Shown here: piece after piece, positions 20,117-29,552 of the stretch
How positions within the stretch are numbered: position 1 is the first letter of the stretch
Layout of the letters: each line of letters opens with the position of its first letter
DNA from: Marinoscillum furvescens DSM 4134
GTDB taxonomy: Bacteria; Bacteroidota; Bacteroidia; Cytophagales; Cyclobacteriaceae
Length of the DNA stretch: 64,000 nucleotides
Direction: 5' to 3'
Assembly (NCBI RefSeq): GCF_003386095.1
Contig: NZ_QREG01000014.1
Coordinates: 115,783-179,782, forward strand
The notes under the pieces: model-generated
Databases searched by the model: none
Told to the model about the DNA's origin: nothing
Seen by the model: only the letters and a program-made list of their open reading frames with translations
Made by a program: the position numbers and the translations under genes

Positions 20117-21568
20117 GTGAATAAAACTGGCATAAGACTTACCTTATTGGTATTATTTTCCTGGGCATGCTTTGCCATGACAGCTTCTGCGCAAAAGCAC
20201 AAGGCTGACACCTCTCAAGCCGTGGCTGATGCTTATATCACCATCAATAAGATCTACATACTTGGGAATGACAAAACCAAGCGATACATCATTACACGAG
20301 AGTTAGGTTTCAAAGAAGGTGACCAGATCGCGCTGACGAACCTGGATGAGGTAATGACCCGCTCGCGAAACAACGTTTACAATACCAATCTTTTCTCCAC
20401 GGTAGAGTTTGAACAATTGGAAATCAGTGATACCGAAATAGATGTGCTGATCAAATTAGAAGAACGCTGGTACGTTTGGCCTTCATTTATTTTAAAACCC
20501 ATAGACCGAAACTTTATCGACTGGTGGAAAAACCGTGATAAAGACTTTAGCAGGGTTCGCTTTGGCCCAAAGCTGGATATCTACAATGTGAGAGGCCGCA
20601 AAGAAAGCTTGCGTTTTATCGGTTTTTTTGGGTTCGACAGACGTTTTATTTTTCAATATTCATTTCCATACATAGACAAAAACCAAAAACATGGACTCAC
20701 ACTGGGTGCCAGCTCAGTGATCAACAAAAAAATGCCCTATGAGACGGTAAACCATGTTAACAATTTTATTACCGATACCTCAGAGTTTGTAGATCAGGTC
20801 AATCGTGAAGCCTATTCTGGATATCTTATTTATAAATTTCGCCCGTCATTTTACGACTATCATTACCTGACGCTACAAGGATACACCATGACCATTTCTG
20901 ATGACATTGCTAACCTCAACCCCAACTATTTCGGAGATGGGGCCACTCATCAGGCAGCTTTTGGTCTGTCATACTCCTACGTAAGAGACCGCCGAGACAA
21001 TAGAAACTACCCTCTGGATGGCTACCGGATCTTCGGAGAAATGGAAAAATTGGGACTAGGCATATTCGGAGATGTAGACATCTGGAGAGCCACAGCTTTT
21101 TACCAGCACTATATTGACTTTCAAAACAAATGGTACCTCAGCACTAGTTTTGGAGGTCAGATCACCTCTCCAGACGCTGCGTATTTCAACTATACAGAGT
21201 TTGGCGAAGGTACCTATTACGTGAGAGGCTTTGAGCAGTTTCTGGTAGAAGGGCCGCATAACGTACTTTCCAAAAACTCATTAAAACGTGAGATCTTTAA
21301 AACCGACATTAACCTGGGCAGGTTTATGCCCATCAAGAAGTTTAAAAAACTACCGTTTGCTGTTTATGCCAAAACCTTTGTGGATGTGGGTTATGTAAAC
21401 AATTATCCAAACTACGAGCAAAACGCTCGGCTTACCAACAAACCATTGTACAGTGCTGGCATAGGTTTGGACATAGTCATGCTGTATGACATCACGCTGA
21501 GGCTGGAGTATTCCTACAATTCGGAGGGACAGTTTCGCTTTGCGCCCAATTTTATGGCTGAGCTCTAA
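20117..21568 (+). CDS. BamA/TamA-family outer membrane barrel protein
   Basis: I choose the GTG at 20117, which yields a clean signal peptide (VNKTGIRLTLLVLFSWACFA then TASAQ); an upstream TTG at 20051 would add 22 polar residues ahead of it. The mature protein has a POTRA-like domain (about 45-125: NKIYILGNDKTKRYII and a LDEVMTRSRNNVYNTNLFS stretch), then a D15/surface-antigen barrel with RDRRDNRNYPLDGYRI and a terminal strand GQFRFAPNFMAEL. At ~483 residues with one POTRA it is far shorter than BamA, so it is an accessory Omp85-type protein of unknown cargo. Its stop overlaps the convergent gene by 4 bp. Confidence 0.85.
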   Translation: MNKTGIRLTLLVLFSWACFAMTASAQKHKADTSQAVADAYITINKIYILGNDKTKRYIITRELGFKEGDQIALTNLDEVMTRSRNNVYNTNLFSTVEFEQLEISDTEIDVLIKLEERWYVWPSFILKPIDRNFIDWWKNRDKDFSRVRFGPKLDIYNVRGRKESLRFIGFFGFDRRFIFQYSFPYIDKNQKHGLTLGASSVINKKMPYETVNHVNNFITDTSEFVDQVNREAYSGYLIYKFRPSFYDYHYLTLQGYTMTISDDIANLNPNYFGDGATHQAAFGLSYSYVRDRRDNRNYPLDGYRIFGEMEKLGLGIFGDVDIWRATAFYQHYIDFQNKWYLSTSFGGQITSPDAAYFNYTEFGEGTYYVRGFEQFLVEGPHNVLSKNSLKREIFKTDINLGRFMPIKKFKKLPFAVYAKTFVDVGYVNNYPNYEQNARLTNKPLYSAGIGLDIVMLYDITLRLEYSYNSEGQFRFAPNFMAEL

Positions 21569-22182
21569 TCAAAGTACTTCCACTTTTTACGTTTCCCGTT
21601 TTTCTTAAAGTAGTACCACTGTCCTGAGCGCTCACCCTGCCGAAAAGCCCCCAGGTAAGTGAGCCTCCCATCTTCGTTATAGTACATCCACTCCCCGCTT
21701 TGCAAACCATGGGTATACATTCCCTCCTGCATGACCTTACCATTGGAATGATAACTCAACCAAAGCCCATGAGGTACTCCCCCTTGATAGTTGCCTTCCT
21801 GCCGCAGCGTGCCATCTTCGTAGTAAAACACCCAATAGCCTTCATACAGCCCTTCATTGTAGCTGCCCTTGCGCTCCAATTGCCCGTTTGGATGATAGTA
21901 ATAAGCCGAATCCTCTGGACCATACACTTCCCAGCGCTCGTAAGCTTTTAGCTGACCATTGGCATGATAATATTTCTGTTTCCCCAGTAAACTTCCGTTG
22001 ACATAATTGAGCGCTGCATTTAACTGCGCATTAGGGTAGTAATACAGCCAGGTTCCATCCTTCTTTCCAGAAGCAAACTCTCCTATGGCCTTGACCTCTC
22101 CGGAGGCATATGTGAGTGTATCCTGAGCATAAAGAACAGGCATCAAAAACATAAATATTCCGGCTATTAACAGCTTTTTCAT
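21565..22182 (-). CDS. Secreted MORN-like/YwqK-type repeat protein
   Basis: The 205-residue protein begins with a signal peptide MKKLLIAGIFMFLMPVLYAQ. The rest consists of about eight repeats of 22-24 residues of the pattern YYxNGxLxxxGxYxxGxxxGxW, for example YYHPNGQLERKGSYNEGLYE. This is the MORN-variant repeat found in YwqK-like antitoxin-annotated proteins, which form extended beta hairpin arrays. The antitoxin name is historical; no toxin is adjacent, and export argues against that role here. Function is unknown. It is divergent from the barrel gene at 22239, with 56 bp between. Confidence 0.88.
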   Translation of the reverse strand: MKKLLIAGIFMFLMPVLYAQDTLTYASGEVKAIGEFASGKKDGTWLYYYPNAQLNAALNYVNGSLLGKQKYYHANGQLKAYERWEVYGPEDSAYYYHPNGQLERKGSYNEGLYEGYWVFYYEDGTLRQEGNYQGGVPHGLWLSYHSNGKVMQEGMYTHGLQSGEWMYYNEDGRLTYLGAFRQGERSGQWYYFKKNGKRKKWKYFD

Positions 22183-22238
22183 ATACGACCTTAAGTTACA
22201 CCTATTGGTTTAATTCACCGAAAACACTACTTTGCAGT

Positions 22239-23045
22239 ATGCGAGTCACCTGCCTTATTCTCTGCATACTGCCATTACTCTCTACAGCTCAGCTGCGCAA
22301 TTATACCATTGGTGCACGTCATCAGGCACTAGGAGGCACCTCTGTAACCCTGGCTGACCCGTGGGCAGCATTTAACAACCCCGGAGCCCTGGGATCTTAT
22401 GACCAGTCCACAGCAATTGCCGGCTTTCAAAACCGCTACAACATCAGTAACCTCATGACCATAGCTGGAGGAGCAACCTATAGTCACCCGTGGTTTACAC
22501 TTGCTGCAAAGTATTACAAGTTTGGAGACAAATACTACAGCGAACAAATGATGGGACTTACCATCGCCAACAGACTGCAGATGGTCAGCTTCGGTGGTGG
22601 CATTTCACTCCTCCAAACCCGTGCCGAGGGGCTTCAGCCTCATCGCAAACTGGCTTTGGAGCTAGGCGGCACCGCAGAAATCACTCCCCAAATACTACTG
22701 GGCGTTCATCTATTTAACCTGAAGCATGGCTCCATCTACCCCACTACTATGAAAGCAGGATTTTCTTTTCGCCCTCAGGAGCAAATCATGCTCAACACCG
22801 AAATAGAAAAACAGCTAAACACACGTGAACGGATCAAAACCGGCATGGAATACCAGGTAATAGAATTTCTGGCAATTCGAACTGGTATCATGATCCAAAA
22901 CCACAAACACTCCAAAACTCAGATTACTCCAGCGTTTGGTTTTGGAGTTACCCCGGGAAAATTAACTGTGGATTATGCATTTAGTGCCCACACACTGGGT
23001 GCAGTGCACGAGCTCTCGGTAGGACTAACACTCAAAGAGCCATGA
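22239..23045 (+). CDS. Outer membrane beta-barrel protein, PorQ/PorV-like
   Basis: The 268-residue protein has a signal peptide (MRVTCLILCILPLLSTAQ) and a barrel-like body of alternating strands. The early segment GARHQALGGTSVTLADPWAAFNNPG is typical of PorV/PorQ/UPF0164 barrels, in which GG.S.A..D...A.NPA marks the first strands. PorV and PorQ work with the T9SS, but this protein is shorter and I cannot assign it to that machine. Its last four bases (ATGA) contain the start of the next gene, so the two are translationally coupled. Confidence 0.8.
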   Translation: MRVTCLILCILPLLSTAQLRNYTIGARHQALGGTSVTLADPWAAFNNPGALGSYDQSTAIAGFQNRYNISNLMTIAGGATYSHPWFTLAAKYYKFGDKYYSEQMMGLTIANRLQMVSFGGGISLLQTRAEGLQPHRKLALELGGTAEITPQILLGVHLFNLKHGSIYPTTMKAGFSFRPQEQIMLNTEIEKQLNTRERIKTGMEYQVIEFLAIRTGIMIQNHKHSKTQITPAFGFGVTPGKLTVDYAFSAHTLGAVHELSVGLTLKEP

Positions 23046-25081
23046 AAAAGGTTCTGCTTACTGGTATATGGCTAGTGTGCTCCATTTGGGTAGATGCACA
23101 GGATGGATTCGACCTGGAAGCTTTTGCTGAGCACCGGTTCCAAATTCAAGAAGAGGATATAGGGTATGAAGACCTATATGAATCACTGCTGCTTTATCAT
23201 ACCAATCCACTAAATCTCAACACTGCCACCGAAGAAGAAATAGGCTCCCTCTATATACTCAGTCCTGCTCAACTGCGGGAGTTTTCGGCTTATAGAGCAA
23301 AACAGGACAAATTGATTTCCATTTACGAATTGCAGGCCATTCCCCTCTTCGACATCCAGACAATAAAAGAGTTGCTGCCTTTTGTCTCGGTAAATGAAAC
23401 GGTAGATACACGCCCTCTGCTAGAGCGAATTGCCAACGAACCGAACAACTACTTACTCCTCCGCTATACCCGGCAACTGCAGCAGTCTGCGGGATACAAA
23501 CGCACAGACGGGAGTGGATTTTTGGGAGATCCCAACACCCTCTATGGACGCTTTAGAGTAAGTCATGCACAGGATTTTAGCCTGGGGTTTACCTTCGAAA
23601 AGGATGCCGGAGAGCAATTATCCCTAAACCCGGGCCGAAATCAATATGGCATGGATTACTATTCAGGGCATGTATTTCTCCAAAACAAAGGCAAGCTCAA
23701 AGCCCTGGCACTGGGGGATTTTCAACTGCAGTTTGGCCAGGGGCTGGTTTTTGGTGCTGGCTTCAGTGCTGGTAAGGGAGCTAACCCTATCGCCACTATC
23801 AAAAGAAACACCACTGGCGTAAAACCCTATGCTTCGGTTTTAGAATCAGGCTTTTTTCGTGGAGGTGCTGCCACAGTGTCTCTAGGAAATCTGGACATCA
23901 CTGTATTTGGCTCCTACCTCCAGCAGGATGCCAACTTGCTACGAGACACCACCTATTCGGATTTTGAACTCTTTGTAAATAGCGTACAGGCTACCGGGCT
24001 TCATCGCACACCAAACGAACTAGCAGCGAAGAACTCTACAAATGAAATTGCTCTGGGCACTGCCGCTCACCTCGAGATCAGTCCCCGGTTTTCTGTGGGA
24101 GCCACTTCACTGTACTCTTTGTTTAGCAACCCTATCCAAAAGCGCCCTACCAATTACAATCAATTTGAATTTGTAGGAAAGAAAAACATCATCCAAAGTA
24201 TCTATACAAACTACAACTGGCAAAACTTTATGTTCTTTGGAGAAGCTGCACGCTCTAGGTCTGGCGGGATAGGATATGTAGCTGGCTTGCTGGCTTCTCT
24301 CACTCCTCAACTTGACCTGAGCTGGTCGCTGAGAAACTACGACAAAAACTTTCATTCCTTTTATGGAAATGCCTTTGGCGAAAGCTCTAGAAATATCAAT
24401 GAGAAAGGAGTTTACTGGGGACTTGCCTACAAGCCTTCTAGAAAATGGCAACTAGCCCTGTACTTTGACAAATTTCGGTTTCCATGGCTCAGGTACCGTA
24501 CCGATGCTCCGTCTGAGGGATTTGAATACCTGGCAAGACTTACCTACAAGCCAAAAAAAATGATCAGTCTTTATGCTCAATTTCGCCAAGAAAATAAGGA
24601 ACGGTCGATCTCTGAAGGTAACCTCTCCGTTCTCACCGAAACCATAAAAAGAACCTACTTGATTAACCTGGACTATGCACTTGCAAGAAGTATTAGCTTC
24701 AAAACGCGTATACAAGCTTCAGACTTCCAGTTATCAGGCCAGAAATCACACGGCTTGGCACTTGTGCAAGACATCAACCTTAAAATAAAAGATCTGAAGC
24801 TCAGCGGGCGTTTTGCAGTCTTTGACACGGATGACTTTGAAAACAGGCAATATATGTACGAACGAGATGTCCTCTATGCATTCTCCATTCCTGCTTATCA
24901 AGGTGTAGGCTCACGTAGCTACCTACTCGCTCAATACCGCTTTTCATCACAGCTGACTATTTGGGCCAGGTATGCTCAGTTTCATTTTGCAAACTTAGAT
25001 GAGTTCGGCTCAGGACTATCTAAAGTCAATGGCAACCTGAAATCTGAAATAAAACTGATGGCTCGATACAAGTTCAATTGA
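23042..25081 (+). CDS. Exported helix-hairpin-helix domain protein with barrel-like C-terminus
   Basis: The 679-residue protein begins with a signal peptide (MKKVLLTGIWLVCSIWVDAQ). Residues ~50-120 hold a ComEA-like helix-hairpin-helix pair: NPLNLNTATEEEIGSLYILS and a second hairpin ending in IYELQAIPLFD. From ~145 on the sequence alternates polar and aromatic residues and ends in KSEIKLMARYKFN, as outer membrane barrels do. In cytoplasmic proteins HhH motifs bind DNA; on a secreted barrel they may bind something else. Translational coupling with the PorQ-like gene suggests one complex. Function is unknown. Confidence 0.82.
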   Translation: MKKVLLTGIWLVCSIWVDAQDGFDLEAFAEHRFQIQEEDIGYEDLYESLLLYHTNPLNLNTATEEEIGSLYILSPAQLREFSAYRAKQDKLISIYELQAIPLFDIQTIKELLPFVSVNETVDTRPLLERIANEPNNYLLLRYTRQLQQSAGYKRTDGSGFLGDPNTLYGRFRVSHAQDFSLGFTFEKDAGEQLSLNPGRNQYGMDYYSGHVFLQNKGKLKALALGDFQLQFGQGLVFGAGFSAGKGANPIATIKRNTTGVKPYASVLESGFFRGGAATVSLGNLDITVFGSYLQQDANLLRDTTYSDFELFVNSVQATGLHRTPNELAAKNSTNEIALGTAAHLEISPRFSVGATSLYSLFSNPIQKRPTNYNQFEFVGKKNIIQSIYTNYNWQNFMFFGEAARSRSGGIGYVAGLLASLTPQLDLSWSLRNYDKNFHSFYGNAFGESSRNINEKGVYWGLAYKPSRKWQLALYFDKFRFPWLRYRTDAPSEGFEYLARLTYKPKKMISLYAQFRQENKERSISEGNLSVLTETIKRTYLINLDYALARSISFKTRIQASDFQLSGQKSHGLALVQDINLKIKDLKLSGRFAVFDTDDFENRQYMYERDVLYAFSIPAYQGVGSRSYLLAQYRFSSQLTIWARYAQFHFANLDEFGSGLSKVNGNLKSEIKLMARYKFN

Positions 25082-25239
25082 TCAAAACAGGTCAACGAGA
25101 ATTCGCCTCACTTAATCGGGTAAATTCTGGCTTTACTCGACTAGCCCGTCTGAAATTGAAACAATCTTCCCAATTTTATGGTAGTGAAGTTGGAATAGTC
25201 CTATGATTTAAGGGTATTTTCTTATTTACAAACCAAACA

Positions 25240-28200
25240 ATGAAAGCGCTCAGTTACTTTTACACCTTTTTTTTAGCAATAACTATTTATGCCCAAACTG
25301 GGCCTGGAGGTGTTGGCAACGATACAAATGTACGTTTTTGGTACAGAGCCAATTCCATCAATCAGGCGAATAGCACCTCAGTTAGCTCATGGTCAAATGA
25401 TGGTGGCAACACTAAAAACGCTGAGCAATCTACTGGATCCGAACAACCTACTTTCCTAACCAATCAGATTAATGGGTTTCCCGCACTGTCTTTTGATGGC
25501 ACCAACGATAATCTGGGCATAGCCAATGATTCAGACCTAAACAATGGAGGACCCTGGGCTACCCGAACGTTTTACATGGTCATACGCACAGGAGCAAATG
25601 TGACCAACCGACAAATGATTTTCGAAGAAGGTGGTGGCACCCGTGGATTGAACATTTACATATTTAATGGCAACCTCTATTTTGGCGCGTGGAATGAAGC
25701 CAATGACGGAGCCGGTTCGCCATGGGGGTTTTCGAGCATCAGTACAGCAATCAGCACCAATACAACTTACATCCTAACCTACGTAATGGATGGCAATAAT
25801 ACCTCGACAGGTACCATTACTGGCTATCTCGATGGCACACAGTTTGGCACTATCAACAACGTGGGACTGCTCTACAATCATAACTCTACTTATATAGGTG
25901 GCAAAGTAAATTCCTCCAGATATGAAACAGGTTCGAGCAGTGGTAGCGGAGATTATTTCAGTGGCCTTATCGCCGAATGGATCATCCAAAATGATGTCCC
26001 CAATTTCACAGAACGAGTAGCTACAGAAAATTACCTGGCTGCCAAATATGGACTAAGTATCGCCAATGATTATTATACAATGGATAATGTAGCCAATGGT
26101 AATTATGACTATGAGGTAGCAGGATTGGGGCAATTTTCGGCAGGCGACAACCACACTGATTCACAAGGAAGCTCAATTTTCAGATTTTCTAATCCAGGCG
26201 GATTGGGCAACTTTGAGTATTTCGGATGGGGACACGACAATGGTGACGATAGTTTTACAAGCAATACTTCAGATATCCCATCTGCAGAAGGCATTGGTGG
26301 CAGAATGGACCGTCTATGGAGACCAACAATGGGTGGAACCATCAACTCTTTCGATCTGACAGTGAGCATTTCCAATTCCTCATGTGTCACCACAGCAGAC
26401 AATTTGTTTTTACTCGTAGATCTAGATAATGATGGCACATTCGCCGATGAAACGGTATCTGGTGGAGGTGTCATTCAACTAACGGATATCGGGGGTGGTG
26501 ACTATCAAATCACCAACCTGACAATAATGGCCAATGGTAGACGCTTTACAATAGGCATAGATGGTAAAGCCCCTACTTCTTTTGTGACTGTCCCAGGTCC
26601 TGGTGGAGTTGGTGACGATTCTATCAACCGATTTTGGTTTGACGTGGAAGACCTCAGCCAGACTGACAACACTACAGTACAAACATGGACAAACAAAGGA
26701 GGCACTGCCGAAAACTTCTTTCAAAACACTGTAAGCGCTCGTCCTCTTTATCGCGAAAACCAACAAAATGGGGTAGCACAATTAGTCTTCGATGGTATAA
26801 ATGACTTTTATACCATGAATAACAACAATGACCTAAATCTGGGAGGCCCAGCTTATAAAAGGTCTTTTGTTGTACAATTTACAACAGGCGTGGATGTAAT
26901 TACCCGTCAGGTTATTTTCGAAGAAGGTGGTGCCAGCAGAGGCCTCAACATATACATTTTTAATGGTGAACTGTACATTGGTGGATGGAACCTAAACGAT
27001 GATGGTGCTGACGCTCCATGGGGATTTGTGAGTACCGCCACTACTGTTTCAGCAAATACCGACTACATTGTCACTTACATTTTTGATGGAAATAGCTGTC
27101 TGGACGGCACAATCACCATGTACCTTAATGGAGCACAGATAGGACAAATACCTGCTATCGGAGGATTGTATGAGCATACTGGAGATATTGGCCTGGGTGC
27201 GAAATATAACGACACTTACTACGAAAATGGCGGAAGTAATAATGACGGAGACTATTTTTCAGGTGCTATAGGAGAATTCATCGCGTACAATGTAGCCCTA
27301 AACAACCCACAGCGGATATTGATTGAAAACTACTTATCTTCAAAGTTTGACATTGCACTATCTACCAACGACTTCTACGACGAAGATGGTGCCGGGCAGG
27401 GCGACTATGACTTTGATGTGGCAGGGATAGGAAGAGAAAATGCCCTGGCTTATGAAAATGATGGACAGGGAGAAGGTATTTTGCGCATGCGTAACCCATC
27501 TGATCTCGGTGATGACGAATACCTGATCTGGGGACACAACAATGCTCTACTTGAGGCTGGTAACGAAAGTGATGTACCTGCTGGCGTGGAAGGTCGATTA
27601 CATCGGGTATGGAGAATGAGCGAAACCAACTCCTCAGGAAGCGCAGTAGACGTGGGAAGTGTAGATATCCGATGGGACCTTAGCGCATTTCCAAGCACCA
27701 ATGCCAGCGATTTGGCATTACTCATCGACACAGACAATGATGGCACATTCGCTGACGAGACTGCTATATTCGGCGCTACGGACCTGGGTGGCGGAGTATT
27801 TGAGTTTGCAGGTGTTACTGGCGTAGTGGATGGGCGCAGAATGACGCTAGGCTCAGCTGACCTTAGTCAAACCTCTTTACCGGTAGACCTGCTCAGTTTT
27901 GACGTGAAAATAAAAGCTACGAATGTTGAGATCTCCTGGAAAACGGCATCAGAGCTTAACAACGACTACTTTACTATAGAGAAATCTCGTGACGGAATCA
28001 CATTCATTACGGTCGCTCAGCTGATAGGCGCTGGGACACATAACGCTCCCCTGAGCTATACCTACACCGATACCAATCCTGGTGAAGGACTCTGGTATTA
28101 TCGCCTAAAGCAAACAGATTTTGATGGCACTACTGAGGTTTTCGAAATGAGAAGAGTAGAAATAGCTGGAGCGCCAGCCAAAATCATACAAGTTTTTCCG

Positions 28201-28398
28201 AACCCTACCTCAGACTTTGTGACCCTCAGTGGAGCAGGTGCAGAAACCTCCATTTTTGATGCAGAAGGCACCAACCTAAACAGCGAGGTGCAATCCTTAG
28301 TGAAAGGAGAGAACATTGAGTTTGATTTTAGAGGTTTGGAAAATGGGGTCTACTACATCAGAACCAACGCACAGACTCTCCGAGTAATAAAGCGCTAA
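25240..28398 (+). CDS. Large secreted protein with two LamG-type modules and T9SS signal
   Basis: The 1052-residue protein has a signal peptide (about 1-19, ending TIYAQ). Two homologous halves follow, at ~20-445 and ~450-865. Each starts with PGGVG(N/D)D, carries a concanavalin/LamG-like domain (the second copy shares RGLNIYIFNG with the first), the segment NYL(A/S)(A/S)K(Y/F)(G/D), and a DUF8202-like region with a DxDxDGTFADET acidic loop that may bind calcium. Then comes a fibronectin-like segment (~870-965) and a C-terminal sorting domain with VFPNPTSDFVTLSG. It is probably a surface glycan-binding or adhesive protein; no catalytic site is seen. Confidence 0.85.
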   Translation: MKALSYFYTFFLAITIYAQTGPGGVGNDTNVRFWYRANSINQANSTSVSSWSNDGGNTKNAEQSTGSEQPTFLTNQINGFPALSFDGTNDNLGIANDSDLNNGGPWATRTFYMVIRTGANVTNRQMIFEEGGGTRGLNIYIFNGNLYFGAWNEANDGAGSPWGFSSISTAISTNTTYILTYVMDGNNTSTGTITGYLDGTQFGTINNVGLLYNHNSTYIGGKVNSSRYETGSSSGSGDYFSGLIAEWIIQNDVPNFTERVATENYLAAKYGLSIANDYYTMDNVANGNYDYEVAGLGQFSAGDNHTDSQGSSIFRFSNPGGLGNFEYFGWGHDNGDDSFTSNTSDIPSAEGIGGRMDRLWRPTMGGTINSFDLTVSISNSSCVTTADNLFLLVDLDNDGTFADETVSGGGVIQLTDIGGGDYQITNLTIMANGRRFTIGIDGKAPTSFVTVPGPGGVGDDSINRFWFDVEDLSQTDNTTVQTWTNKGGTAENFFQNTVSARPLYRENQQNGVAQLVFDGINDFYTMNNNNDLNLGGPAYKRSFVVQFTTGVDVITRQVIFEEGGASRGLNIYIFNGELYIGGWNLNDDGADAPWGFVSTATTVSANTDYIVTYIFDGNSCLDGTITMYLNGAQIGQIPAIGGLYEHTGDIGLGAKYNDTYYENGGSNNDGDYFSGAIGEFIAYNVALNNPQRILIENYLSSKFDIALSTNDFYDEDGAGQGDYDFDVAGIGRENALAYENDGQGEGILRMRNPSDLGDDEYLIWGHNNALLEAGNESDVPAGVEGRLHRVWRMSETNSSGSAVDVGSVDIRWDLSAFPSTNASDLALLIDTDNDGTFADETAIFGATDLGGGVFEFAGVTGVVDGRRMTLGSADLSQTSLPVDLLSFDVKIKATNVEISWKTASELNNDYFTIEKSRDGITFITVAQLIGAGTHNAPLSYTYTDTNPGEGLWYYRLKQTDFDGTTEVFEMRRVEIAGAPAKIIQVFPNPTSDFVTLSGAGAETSIFDAEGTNLNSEVQSLVKGENIEFDFRGLENGVYYIRTNAQTLRVIKR

Positions 28399-28451
28399 AA
28401 CCCTGCTCAAAAGGTTAAATCTGATTAGTTTGGCACTAAAAATCCCAACAG

Positions 28452-29330
28452 ATGAGAATTTCCTTTTGCATTATTCTGATACTTCTGGTTTCACAATTTG
28501 GCCTGGCGCAAGATGCACTTCTACCACTTTATGAAGGAGAACCCCCCAACGCACTTCCAAATGACCTGATCGAAACCAGAGATACCAGCAATACGGTTAG
28601 AATCGGAAAGGTAATTAATCCATCCATTGAGGTGTATTTACCCGCCCAAACCTATGCTACAGGTCAGGCGGTAATCATATGCCCGGGTGGTGGCTACCGT
28701 ATTCTCGCCTATACTCATGAAGGTACAGATGTAGCCAAAATGCTCAACGGACACGGCATAGCAGGTATCGTACTCAAATACCGCCTTCCAGAAGATGCGA
28801 GCAACAAAGAACCTCACAAAACACCTTTGATGGATGCACAGCAAGCCATTCGATTGGTACGCAAGCATGCCGAAAAATGGAACATCGACCCAACACAGGT
28901 AGGCATCCTGGGCTTCTCAGCCGGTGGACATTTGGCAGCCACAGCGGCCACACACTTTGATAGCACTTCTCGCCCCAGTTTTGCGGCTTTAATATATCCT
29001 GTAATATCTATGCAGGATAGTCTCACCCATAGAGGATCTCGTAGAAACCTACTGGGTGAATCGCCCTCTTCAGAACTTATTCACTACTACTCCAATGAAC
29101 TGCAAGTTAGCGCTGACACACCTCCTACTTTTTTAGTGCACTCCTCAGATGACAGAGCTGTAGATGTAGGCAATAGCCTGGCCATGTACCAGGCCTTGCA
29201 GCAACAAGGCATAACTTCAAGCATGCACATATACCCATATGGTGGGCACGGCTATGGCTTGGCTGTAGACAAAGAATTACTGTCATCCTGGCCACTAGAG
29301 TTGGTGGAATGGATCAAGTGGCTCAACTGA
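28452..29330 (+). CDS. Secreted alpha/beta hydrolase, acetylxylan-esterase/BD-FAE-like
   Basis: The 292-residue protein has a signal peptide MRISFCIILILLVSQFGLAQ. It shows an oxyanion segment CPGGGYRILAYTHEG, the nucleophile in LGFSAGGHLAA, an acid in HSSDDRAVD and a catalytic histidine in YPYGGHGYGL. This is the layout of the BD-FAE/acetylxylan esterase group, which removes acetyl groups from plant or algal polysaccharides; the substrate here is inferred only from family. The 54-bp gap after the LamG protein gene suggests possible co-transcription. No glycoside hydrolase genes are adjacent, so it is not an obvious polysaccharide utilisation locus. Confidence 0.88.
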   Translation: MRISFCIILILLVSQFGLAQDALLPLYEGEPPNALPNDLIETRDTSNTVRIGKVINPSIEVYLPAQTYATGQAVIICPGGGYRILAYTHEGTDVAKMLNGHGIAGIVLKYRLPEDASNKEPHKTPLMDAQQAIRLVRKHAEKWNIDPTQVGILGFSAGGHLAATAATHFDSTSRPSFAALIYPVISMQDSLTHRGSRRNLLGESPSSELIHYYSNELQVSADTPPTFLVHSSDDRAVDVGNSLAMYQALQQQGITSSMHIYPYGGHGYGLAVDKELLSSWPLELVEWIKWLN

Positions 29331-29552
29331 TAGGCCATTTTCCATTTTCTCATAGAAATCAACATTTCACCTTACTTTCCGCAACACCTGATTGATTACT
29401 ATGAAAATTCAGCAATAAAAACTAATTAATATTGCACAGGCAAGACCGTTCATTCAAGTAAAGCGCCGTTAATGGAATATCTCCACATACCGGTCAGTAA
29501 TGTATGCTGATTAAATACATTTGCCTTTTCAGCTTTTAATTACCCAATCCCC

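Noticed and set aside
21565..22182. A YwqK antitoxin with a toxin partner
   Set aside because: The repeats match the YwqK-type annotation, but the protein has a signal peptide and no toxin-like gene is adjacent.
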